DNA from: JALYNX01 sp044867525
Lineage (GTDB): Bacteria > Actinomycetota > Acidimicrobiia > Spongiisociales > ZC4RG35
NCBI GenBank assembly: GCA_044867525.1
Contig: JBIOVB010000044.1
Location: forward strand, 1-6,466
Reading direction: 5' to 3'
Length of the DNA stretch: 6,466 nucleotides
A program made the position numbers and the translations under genes. Below, in pieces: positions 1-5,218 of the stretch. Position 1 is the first letter of the stretch. Each line of letters begins with the position of its first letter. The notes beneath the pieces were generated by a model. That model ran no database searches. It had not been told where the DNA came from and worked only from the letters and a program-made list of their open reading frames with translations.

Positions 1-589
1 GCAATGGGGTCATCGAGTCGGTGGGCACGAACGATGGGCTGATGAAGATCAGGAGCAGCAGGATGTAGGCGAAGGCGCCGGCGCCCTCCACCGTTCTTGC
101 CAGCAGGCCGAAGAACATGGCCATCCATGTCGTGGCGAGCGTGAACAGGACCAGGAGGCCGACGAACACCAGCCACCCTTCAGGTCTCGCCGCCGGGCGA
201 AACCCGACGATGAACGCCACCACCAACACCACAAAGCAGGAGAAGAGGTTGGACAGCGTCGACGACAGAGCCTGTCCGCTCAGTACCGACGACGGCGCCA
301 CCGGCATCGTCCGGAAACGACCGATGATGCCCTTCTGCAAATCCATGCTGAGTCGCACCGCGGCATAGGCAATGCCGCTGCCGATGGTCATGATGAGGAC
401 GCCAGGCGTGATGAAGTCGACATACTCGATCGAGCCGGTCTGCGCCCCGAGTGCGCCACCGAACACGAAGACGAACAGCAGGAGGATCGCGATCGGCGTC
501 AATACGACGGTGATGATCGTGTCGAGGCTGCGCGTTGTGTGTCGCAGGCTTCGCTTGGTCATGGTCCACATGTCATTCAGAGCTCGCAT
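1..589 (-). CDS. ABC-2 type (DrrB-like) exporter permease, partial
   Basis: Membrane subunit of a two-component ABC exporter. The gene is cut by the left edge: 196 codons are visible, against roughly 240-290 residues for the family. The start ATG (587-589) is set by a strong GGAGGA Shine-Dalgarno (595-600 on the plus strand) five bases upstream. A short basic N-terminus, residues 1-22, is followed by hydrophobic segments at about 24-47, 59-80, 108-130, 138-163 and 171-188. The cytoplasmic loop GRFRTMPVAP (90-99) and the late SPSFVPTDSM stretch (184-193) are typical of DrrB/ABC-2 permeases. The start overlaps the end of the ATPase gene by 17 bases, so translational coupling and joint assembly are likely. 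In characterised relatives (daunorubicin resistance DrrAB) the pair exports hydrophobic drugs. The substrate here cannot be read from sequence. Confidence 0.93.
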   Translation of the reverse strand, partial: MRALNDMWTMTKRSLRHTTRSLDTIITVVLTPIAILLLFVFVFGGALGAQTGSIEYVDFITPGVLIMTIGSGIAYAAVRLSMDLQKGIIGRFRTMPVAPSSVLSGQALSSTLSNLFSCFVVLVVAFIVGFRPAARPEGWLVFVGLLVLFTLATTWMAMFFGLLARTVEGAGAFAYILLLLIFISPSFVPTDSMTPL

Positions 590-1523
590 GTGAGTCCTCC
601 ATTTCTTCCTCCAGGATCTTGAAGAAGACGTCGTCGAGTGTGGGTGTCTGCTTGGTGAACCGAGTCGGCTCGATCCCGCTGTCTCTCAGCCGCATGAATA
701 GATCCGCCATCTCGGCCACTGAGCTCGTGGTGACTACCAGCTTCGCCTCCTCCCGGCTGACGATGTGCCTACTGTCGAGGGCTCGCTGCGCCCCAGCCAA
801 CTGCTCTTGGTCCCCGAACTCCAATTCGACAAGCCCGGCCGGTACCATCGTTTTCAGCTCGTTCGGTGGACCCTCGGCCACGATTCGCCCGCCGTGGAGG
901 ATCGCGATCTGGTCGGCGAGCCGGTCGGCCTCCTCCAGATACTGCGTGGTCATGAAGACCGTGGTCCCGCCCTTGGCCATCTCTCGGATGGTCTCCCACA
1001 TATCGGTGCGGCCCTTGGGGTCGAGTCCGGTGGTCGGCTCATCGAAGAAGATGATGGGCGCCTCGCCCACCAGGCTCATAGCGATGTCAAGCCGGCGTCG
1101 CATCCCGCCTGAGAAAGTCAGCAGACGGCGGTCGGCTGCGTCGTTCAGGTCGAATTTGTCGAGCAGCTCCGCCGTGGTTCCCTTGGGGTCGGGGATGTGC
1201 CGCAGTTCACCCATCAGCACCAGGTTTTCCCGGGCGGTGAGCACGTAGTCCACTGCGGCAAACTGCCCGGTCACACTGATGTGCTCGCGAACCTTGGCGG
1301 GTTGGGTCGCTACGTCGAACCCAGCGACTGTTGCCGTCCCCCCGTCGGCTTTGATCAGCGTGGTCAAGATGTTGATCGTGGTCGTCTTGCCGGAGCCGTT
1401 GGCTCCGAGCAGGGCGAAGACCGTCCCCCGTCCAACGTTGAATGAGACGTCGTGGAGAACCGGTACTTCCTTGTACCCCTTCTGAAGGTTCTTGACTTCG
1501 ATCGTGTTGGTTGTGACCATCAT
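573..1523 (-). CDS. DrrA-type ABC transporter ATP-binding protein
   Basis: Cytoplasmic ATPase that should power the adjacent permease. The nucleotide-binding domain is complete: Walker A GANGSGKT (residues 40-47), Q-loop Gln87, signature FSGGM (137-141), Walker B IIFFDEP (157-163) and D-loop GLDP (166-169). The switch position carries Gln in TTQYLEEAD (Gln194) instead of the usual His. As I recall, the same Gln occurs in DrrA, which places the protein in that subfamily. A C-terminal extension ends in TPTLDDVFFKILEEE, matching the DrrA-type tail. The length of 316 residues is normal. The start is ambiguous: ATG at 1523 forms an ATGA overlap with the upstream stop but lies only 2 bases from GGAG, while the next codon, ATG at 1520, has a better 5-base spacing. 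The true start may therefore be 1520 (315 aa). Confidence 0.96.
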   Translation of the reverse strand: MMVTTNTIEVKNLQKGYKEVPVLHDVSFNVGRGTVFALLGANGSGKTTTINILTTLIKADGGTATVAGFDVATQPAKVREHISVTGQFAAVDYVLTARENLVLMGELRHIPDPKGTTAELLDKFDLNDAADRRLLTFSGGMRRRLDIAMSLVGEAPIIFFDEPTTGLDPKGRTDMWETIREMAKGGTTVFMTTQYLEEADRLADQIAILHGGRIVAEGPPNELKTMVPAGLVELEFGDQEQLAGAQRALDSRHIVSREEAKLVVTTSSVAEMADLFMRLRDSGIEPTRFTKQTPTLDDVFFKILEEEMEDSHASSE

Positions 1524-2398
1524 TTCTCCGTGTCTTGGTTGGTCCGGGAACGACGGATCGCGATGTCGCCGAACGAGGTTCGGGCCCGTATCTCGACGGC
1601 GTTCTCGGAAGGCTCGGGACCGCCCGCGATCTCGAGGGTGTTGTGGACACGACCGAACTGGGTGCTGGCATCTACCCAGGCCGCGGTCCCTTCCCGAATC
1701 GCGATTCCCACGTGCCCGGAGGCTGTCCCCAGCACCACGGTCCCGGAGATCACCTCACCGAGCTCGATGTTGCCGTTGGCAGTCTTGAGAGCGACGTCGG
1801 CATGCGCGATGTCGACTGTGATGTCGCCGTTCGCCGACTTGACCCGAAGCGGCCCGGTGACCTCACCTATCCAGGTCTTGCCGTTCATGTTCTTGATCTG
1901 GGCTTCGCCGTCGATCAGGCCGAGGCGCATGTCCCCTGCGGCAGTGACTTCGGTGCGACCGGTGGCCCGGACAACTGCGACCGTCCCCGCCCCTGTCGCC
2001 AGGTTCAGGTCCGCCGTCTCGTCGACCTCGATGTCACCGGCGCCGGACTTGATCCGGATGCCGCCGAACCGGCCATCGGTCCGGAAATCGGCGAGATCGG
2101 CATCCGCCTCCAGGGCGGAGCCCTCGGGCAACTCGATGGTCACGTCGACCGAGCCGGTCCTTTTGGTTGGCCCGATGACACTGCCGAGACCACGCGGCTT
2201 GGGCGCCGAGACCAGGAGCATGCCGTTGGAGAAATGGACCACCGTCTTCTCCGCAGCTTCGAGATCTGCCTGCTTCGAGCGATTACTTGGGTTCACGACG
2301 ACAACCGTGTCCGTCCGATCGCTTGCGATGAGGTGAGCGTGACCGAGGGAAAGCTCGAGCTTCGCCGAGATCGCCCGGGGTGTTTCGAAGGCGGGCAT
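1520..2398 (-). CDS. DUF4097-family beta-strand repeat protein
   Basis: This protein of 292 residues has no signal peptide or membrane segment, so it is probably cytoplasmic. From about residue 85 onward it consists of short repeating strands with turns such as GAGDIEV, SANGDIT, TANGNIELGE and TSFGDIAI, the hallmark of DUF4097 ('putative adhesin') right-handed beta-helix-like folds. The N-terminal block includes LIASDRTDTVVVV, which I recall as common in actinobacterial members of this family. I chose ATG 2396-2398 because it overlaps the upstream TGA as ATGA. An in-frame TTG at 2410 is possible but has no better ribosome site. The gene is sandwiched between an RHH regulator and an ABC transporter and coupled to both, so a role in sensing, scaffolding or modulating the transporter is plausible. 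The function is not established, and 'adhesin' is a misleading name for a protein without an export signal. Confidence 0.92.
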   Translation of the reverse strand: MPAFETPRAISAKLELSLGHAHLIASDRTDTVVVVNPSNRSKQADLEAAEKTVVHFSNGMLLVSAPKPRGLGSVIGPTKRTGSVDVTIELPEGSALEADADLADFRTDGRFGGIRIKSGAGDIEVDETADLNLATGAGTVAVVRATGRTEVTAAGDMRLGLIDGEAQIKNMNGKTWIGEVTGPLRVKSANGDITVDIAHADVALKTANGNIELGEVISGTVVLGTASGHVGIAIREGTAAWVDASTQFGRVHNTLEIAGGPEPSENAVEIRARTSFGDIAIRRSRTNQDTEK

Positions 2399-2913
2399 CA
2401 GCGGACCCAACCCGTGTACCGCTCGCCGCCGCTGGCGCCGCGTCGATGTGGATGACTCTCAGAACCGAGGGAGGAGGCTGCGGCGCGGATCATCCAGGCG
2501 TTCAAAGAGAGGCCCTCCGCCCGTGCCGCGTCCTCGATGCGAGCCTTGAGGCTCTCCGGCAGGCGGAGATTGAGTCGAGACGTGCCGCCCTCGTCATTGT
2601 CCGAGGCATCGACCATGGCCGGAACACCGGCATATCGAGTGGCGGTCGGATCCTCGTACCCCTCATCGCTCGGCGGGAGAGTGACCGCGAACGTCGGCTC
2701 TCCTCCCCGGAGCCGAACCTCGACCGCGCCTGGGGCCAACTCCCGTGTGATCTCGTCTGCGGCTGCCGACAACGCGTCGAGTAACACCAGGCGGGTCGCG
2801 GAGTCGAGTGGTGCGGTGAGCCGGTCGGCGAGAGCACGGGCCTCGTCACCGCCGGCCTCCGCGGCAATCGCCAGCTGCTGGCGAAGGCTGTCGACGTAGG
2901 TGGATAGATTCAT
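2398..2913 (-). CDS. Ribbon-helix-helix DNA-binding protein ('HicB-family antitoxin' type), likely autorepressor
   Basis: The protein has 171 residues. Residues 1-60 form a predicted alpha-helical N-terminal domain (YVDSLRQQLAIAAEAGGDEA, then LLDALSAAADEITREL). A short beta-like piece and a disordered acidic linker (about 80-111) follow. Then comes a classic RHH: strand RLNLRL (113-118), helix 121-134 and helix 136-149 with SLNAWM. The protein ends in YTGWVR. RHH proteins dimerise and insert the strand into the major groove. No HicA-like toxin lies next to it, so it is better read as a transcription factor than as half of a toxin-antitoxin pair. ATG 2911-2913 is preferred over an in-frame GTG at 2940 because the promoter -10 and the inverted repeats lie between the two. 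There is no Shine-Dalgarno, consistent with a leaderless message. It is the first gene of the operon, and its stop overlaps the DUF4097 start (ATGA). Confidence 0.88.
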   Translation of the reverse strand: MNLSTYVDSLRQQLAIAAEAGGDEARALADRLTAPLDSATRLVLLDALSAAADEITRELAPGAVEVRLRGGEPTFAVTLPPSDEGYEDPTATRYAGVPAMVDASDNDEGGTSRLNLRLPESLKARIEDAARAEGLSLNAWMIRAAASSLGSESHPHRRGASGGERYTGWVR

Positions 2914-2931
2914 GGTGCCACTATGGCACCA
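2913..2931. promoter_or_regulatory. Operator-like inverted repeat enclosing the -10
   Basis: TGGTGCCA, three bases, TGGCACCA: a perfect 8-bp inverted repeat centred at 2922 that contains the CATAGT -10 box and reaches the start codon. Its half-site TGGCAC recurs in the second repeat next to it. Binding here would block RNA polymerase. The RHH protein encoded immediately downstream is the obvious candidate ligand, by analogy with autoregulated RHH repressors (Arc, MetJ, antitoxins). Confidence 0.65.
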
Positions 2932-2948
2932 AACTGGCACACAGTCAA
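2914..2948 (-). promoter_or_regulatory. Sigma-70-type promoter of the RHH-DUF4097-ABC operon, leaderless
   Basis: Read on the minus strand, TTGACT (plus positions 2943-2948) is separated by exactly 17 bp from CATAGT (2920-2925). The -35 matches TTGACA at 5 of 6 positions and the -10 matches TATAAT at 4 of 6. Six bases separate the -10 from the ATG at 2913, which would put transcription start on or next to the A of the start codon. The six bases before the ATG (GGCACC) contain no Shine-Dalgarno. Leaderless mRNAs are common in actinobacteria. The promoter is a sequence-based prediction only. Confidence 0.7.
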
Positions 2949-2955
2949 GTGCCAG
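2934..2955. promoter_or_regulatory. Operator-like inverted repeat enclosing the -35
   Basis: CTGGCAC, eight bases, GTGCCAG: a perfect 7-bp inverted repeat centred at 2944.5 whose spacer holds the TTGACT -35 box (2943-2948). It shares the TGGCAC half-site with the repeat at 2913-2931. The two centres are 22.5 bp apart, close to two helical turns, so both could be occupied on the same face of the DNA. Confidence 0.6.
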
Positions 2956-3061
2956 AATGACGCCGACTGTGTCATCCGAATTTCGCCTCTACCTGGGAAG
3001 CGAGGCCGACGCCGAATCGGCAGCCGCCAGCGCAGGTGATTCCGGGTACCGGATCACCGAG

Positions 3062-3091
3062 CTCCCCCATCCACAATTGGGGATGGGGGAG
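3062..3091. repeat. Perfect 11-bp hairpin in the divergent intergenic region
   Basis: CTCCCCCATCC (3062-3072) pairs perfectly with GGATGGGGGAG (3081-3091) across an 8-base loop. The right arm can alternatively pair with CCCCC at 3094-3098 (GGGGG, AGAT loop, CCCCC). Neither strand has a T-tract after the stem, so it is not a canonical intrinsic terminator. It sits where the short ORF at 2957 loses its protein-like character and just before a candidate promoter at 3110. It could be a repeat element, a protein site or a transcription barrier. Confidence 0.6.
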
Positions 3092-3109
3092 ATCCCCCAC
3101 CCCGTTCCT

Positions 3110-3138
3110 TTGACTCATGGCATCTCCTCTGCTCTACT
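3110..3138 (+). promoter_or_regulatory. Candidate promoter for the OsmC-flavoprotein genes
   Basis: TTGACT (3110-3115), a 17-bp spacer, TCTACT (3133-3138), four of six matches to the consensus -10. The -35 hexamer is identical to that of the divergent operon promoter. Start would be near 3145, leaving a leader of about 240 bases before the OsmC gene. A second, weaker -10-like CATAGT lies at 3351-3356, with only a poor CTGAAA 19 bp upstream. Confidence 0.4.
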
Positions 3139-3205
3139 TTCGTCACAGCGGAGCAGTGATCCCTGAGGCCATTCCAGTGCGCATAGCCATCCCCCGAATC
3201 GTGGT

Positions 3206-3364
3206 CTCGACGGCCGACCCGACGCACGGTTCGGTCGGGGGCTGGTGCGCCTGTCCCGGCTCTCGGGTGGCCGTGACGAGCCTGACGATCTGCTCGTAGC
3301 AATCCGCAGTCGCTCGAGAGATTCCCTGAAATCACCGATCAGGTGCCGCTCATAGTTGCGGCGC
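3206..3364 (+). other. Possible structured 5' leader of the OsmC gene
   Basis: This stretch has no credible gene. It can form several stems: CTCGACGGCC (3206-3215) with GGCCGT and CGAG (3269-3274, 3277-3280; two-base bulge); CCGACCCGA (3214-3222) with TCGGTCGG (3231-3238; one bulge); CCCG/CGGG (3255-3258, 3264-3267); ACGAGC (3276-3281) with GCTCGT (3292-3297), which competes with the first stem; and GTGCCGC (3343-3349) with GCGGCGC (3358-3364, one G-U), 13 bases before the ribosome site. GC-rich DNA forms stems easily, and I recognise no known riboswitch class. Confidence 0.25.
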
Positions 3365-3388
3365 AAGCCAACCGAGTAGGAGGAAGAA

Positions 3389-3949
3389 ATGACCACGACC
3401 GACACCCCGGTCAACAACGGAGTCAACGTCCAGGCGTTGCTCGACGCCAGGACCGCCCTGGTTGACGCCCCAGCGGGCGCCCAGTTCACGTGGAAAGCAT
3501 CCAACGAGTGGGTGGGCGGGACCCACAGCCGCTCAGAGATCAACGGGTTCTTCGGACTCGGTGGTGAGCAGGCTCACAAGACCACATTCAGCTATGACGC
3601 CGACCATCCAGAGGTGTTTGCCTCGGAAGACCATGGCCCAACGCCGGTGGAGTTGGTCCTCGTGGGGTTGGCGAGCTGTCTCACCGCCGGTGTGGCTGCG
3701 GTGGCCCAGAACCGGGGCATCCAGCTGAACTCTGTCAGGGCCACGATCGAAGGCGACATGGACATCCTGGGCATCCTCGGTGGCGACCCCGAGGTGCGCA
3801 ATGGGTTCAACGACATCACGGTCAAGTACGAGATCGACGCCGATGCATCCCAAGAGGACATCGAAGCGATCGTCGCCCAGTCGCAAAAGCGGTCGGCGGT
3901 GTTCGATGTGGTCACCAACCCAACCAACGTGACCGTCGAGGTCAACTGA
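3389..3949 (+). CDS. OsmC-family protein, single-cysteine type
   Basis: 186 residues, cytoplasmic. The OsmC/Ohr fold is recognised from the central helix PVELVLVGLASCLTAGVAAVA, carrying Cys97, the usual peroxidatic position, and a C-terminal QSQKRSAVFDVVTNPTNVTVEV block. Classical OsmC and Ohr proteins reduce organic hydroperoxides with two cysteines. Here the position expected to carry the second cysteine reads KRSAVFD (167-173), and Cys97 is the only cysteine in the protein. This is common in the broader YhfA/OsmC-like group, but it means Ohr-type peroxidase chemistry with an internal disulfide is not possible. The extended N-terminus (residues 1-30) precedes the fold. The start is well supported by AGGAGG (3378-3383), five bases before ATG. 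The flavoprotein gene follows after 11 bp, suggesting co-transcription. Confidence 0.92.
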   Translation: MTTTDTPVNNGVNVQALLDARTALVDAPAGAQFTWKASNEWVGGTHSRSEINGFFGLGGEQAHKTTFSYDADHPEVFASEDHGPTPVELVLVGLASCLTAGVAAVAQNRGIQLNSVRATIEGDMDILGILGGDPEVRNGFNDITVKYEIDADASQEDIEAIVAQSQKRSAVFDVVTNPTNVTVEVN

Positions 3950-3960
3950 GCCAGACCTGA

Positions 3961-5193
3961 ATGCAAACCACCACGGTGGTCATCGGGGCCGGTCACGCTG
4001 GCCTCGCCATAAGCCATTTCCTCAGCCAGCGCTCGATCGATCACGTGGTGATCGAGCGCGGCGAGGTGGCCAACACCTGGCGCACCGAGCGCTGGGATTC
4101 CCTCCGGCTCCTCACCCCCAACTTCCAGACACGCCTCCCCGGAATGGAGTACAAGGGCGACGATCCGGACGGGTTCATGGCGATGGACGAGGTCGTGTCG
4201 TTCATCGACTCGTATGCGAGGCACATCGACGCTCCGGCCCAGACCAACACCTTGGTGAGCTCGGTCCGGCCCGTCGACAGCGGCTATCAGGTGGTCACCG
4301 ACCAGGGGACCTGGGAGAGCCCGACCGTGGTCCTCGCCACCGGGGCCTTCAACCTGCCCAGCGTGCCGGCCTTGGCTCATGACCTTCCCCCACGACTGGC
4401 GGTTGTGACCGCGCGCGACTACCGGCGTCCGTCTCAGCTCCCCGACGGCAGCGTTCTGGTCGTGGGCGCCTCCGCTACCGGCATCCAAATCGCCGAGGAG
4501 ATCCACCTCTCGGGGAGGCCGGTCACGTTGGCAGTTGGGGAGCACGTGCGATTGCCTCGCGTCTACCGGGGTCGAGACATCATGTGGTGGCTGGAGCGGT
4601 TGGGGATCCTCGACGAGCGGTATGACGAGGTCGACGACCTGATTCGGGCGAGGAACATCCCATCACCTCAGCTGATCGGGACTCCGGAACGCCGCACCCT
4701 CGACCTCAACGCTCTCAGCGCATTGGGCATCCGTCTCGTCGGTCGCCTCGCCGGGCTCGTCGAGGGCAAGGCCCAGATCTCTGCTTCCTTGCGCAACATG
4801 TGCACCCTCGCCGACCTGAAGATGCGTCGCCTTCTCGACACCATCGACGAATGGGTCGACAGCCACGACCTGGCCGCAGACTTCGAGCCACCGCAGCGCT
4901 TCGAGCCGACCAAAGTGCCGGAGAGGCCGATTCTGAGCTTGGACCTTTCGGCCGAGTTCACCACCGTCCTCTGGGCGACCGGTTTTCGACCGGACTACTC
5001 GTGGCTCCACGCCCGGGTGTTCGACCGAAAGGGCGAAATCCGCCACGACGCCGGGGTGGTGAGCGGTGCTCCCGGTCTGTACCGGATCGGGCTCAACGTG
5101 CTCCGACGACGGAAGTCGACCTTCATCCACGGGGCCGAGGACGACGCCCGGGACATCACCGAGCACCTGGCCGGTTATCTCGGAGTCGGCTGA
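3961..5193 (+). CDS. CzcO-like FAD/NAD(P)-dependent oxidoreductase (flavin monooxygenase-like)
   Basis: 410 residues, soluble. The FAD Rossmann motif GAGHAG (9-14) begins almost at the N-terminus, with acidic Glu32 ending the second strand. A central ATG-type motif, VVLATGAF, lies at 123-130. The NAD(P) Rossmann motif GASATG is at 169-174. A C-terminal VLWATGFRPD (about 336-345) closes the FAD site. This two-dinucleotide layout matches class B flavin monooxygenases and CzcO-like proteins. The loop before the second Rossmann fold reads TARDYRRPSQLPDG. The His of the FMO/Baeyer-Villiger fingerprint is absent, so oxygenation may be altered and an oxidase or reductase role is possible. The initiator is constrained by the nearness of GAGHAG, although no good Shine-Dalgarno precedes it; coupling to the OsmC gene 11 bp upstream may serve. 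The substrate is unknown. Confidence 0.92.
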   Translation: MQTTTVVIGAGHAGLAISHFLSQRSIDHVVIERGEVANTWRTERWDSLRLLTPNFQTRLPGMEYKGDDPDGFMAMDEVVSFIDSYARHIDAPAQTNTLVSSVRPVDSGYQVVTDQGTWESPTVVLATGAFNLPSVPALAHDLPPRLAVVTARDYRRPSQLPDGSVLVVGASATGIQIAEEIHLSGRPVTLAVGEHVRLPRVYRGRDIMWWLERLGILDERYDEVDDLIRARNIPSPQLIGTPERRTLDLNALSALGIRLVGRLAGLVEGKAQISASLRNMCTLADLKMRRLLDTIDEWVDSHDLAADFEPPQRFEPTKVPERPILSLDLSAEFTTVLWATGFRPDYSWLHARVFDRKGEIRHDAGVVSGAPGLYRIGLNVLRRRKSTFIHGAEDDARDITEHLAGYLGVG

Positions 5194-5218
5194 TCCGCCG
5201 TGATCTACTCCGATTGGC

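Larger units (their letters stand above)
2957..3166 (+). pseudogene. Short ORF, possible truncated RraB-like gene remnant
   Basis: An ATG at 2957 opens a 69-codon frame. Residues 8-35 (EFRLYLGSEADAESAAAS followed by AGDSGYRIT) look like genuine protein and recall the start of small RraB-like proteins, where an F/Y-L strand, an Asp/Glu-Ala-rich helix and a G-Y strand follow one another. After residue ~36 the frame enters a GC-rich hairpin (3062-3091) and the remainder is low-complexity and unlike the family. There is no Shine-Dalgarno, and no continuation was recognised in another frame downstream. It could be a decayed gene, a very small real protein, or chance. The family assignment is from memory of the pattern and is weak. 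Confidence 0.25.

Noticed and set aside
535..1248. Long plus-strand open frame opposite the ATPase gene (also 1452-2336 and 1535-2455 opposite the DUF4097 gene)
   Set aside because: Ser/Arg/Pro-rich translations with no domain, lying antisense to genes with complete motifs. Such frames arise from GC-rich codon bias.
2398..2940. Toxin-antitoxin locus suggested by the HicB-type RHH domain
   Set aside because: No HicA-like or other small toxin gene is adjacent. The neighbours are DUF4097 and an ABC transporter.
2914..2940. GTG start at 2940 for the RHH protein
   Set aside because: It would place the -10 box and operator inside the gene and add residues (PVWCHSGT) encoded by the palindromes. 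ATG 2913 fits the promoter spacing.
3062..3091. Intrinsic terminator
   Set aside because: The stem is strong but neither strand has a following T-tract, and no gene ends directly before it on either strand except the doubtful short ORF.
3115..3543. Minus-strand frame over the intergenic region with a stretch NYERHLIGDFRESLERLR
   Set aside because: A helix-like piece only. The frame starts inside the OsmC gene, has no ribosome site and shows Arg/Ser/Pro-rich sequence elsewhere.
4030..4058. Palindromic stretch (CGCTCGAT/ATCGAGCG, with inner GATCAC-GTG-GTGATC)
   Set aside because: Lies inside the conserved Rossmann strand of the flavoprotein (DHVVIER). GATC-rich codons explain it.
3592..4545. 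317-codon minus-strand frame across the OsmC and flavoprotein genes, and a 352-codon one at 4663-5721
   Set aside because: No recognisable motif, and both are antisense to well-supported genes and cross gene boundaries. They are shadows of codon usage.
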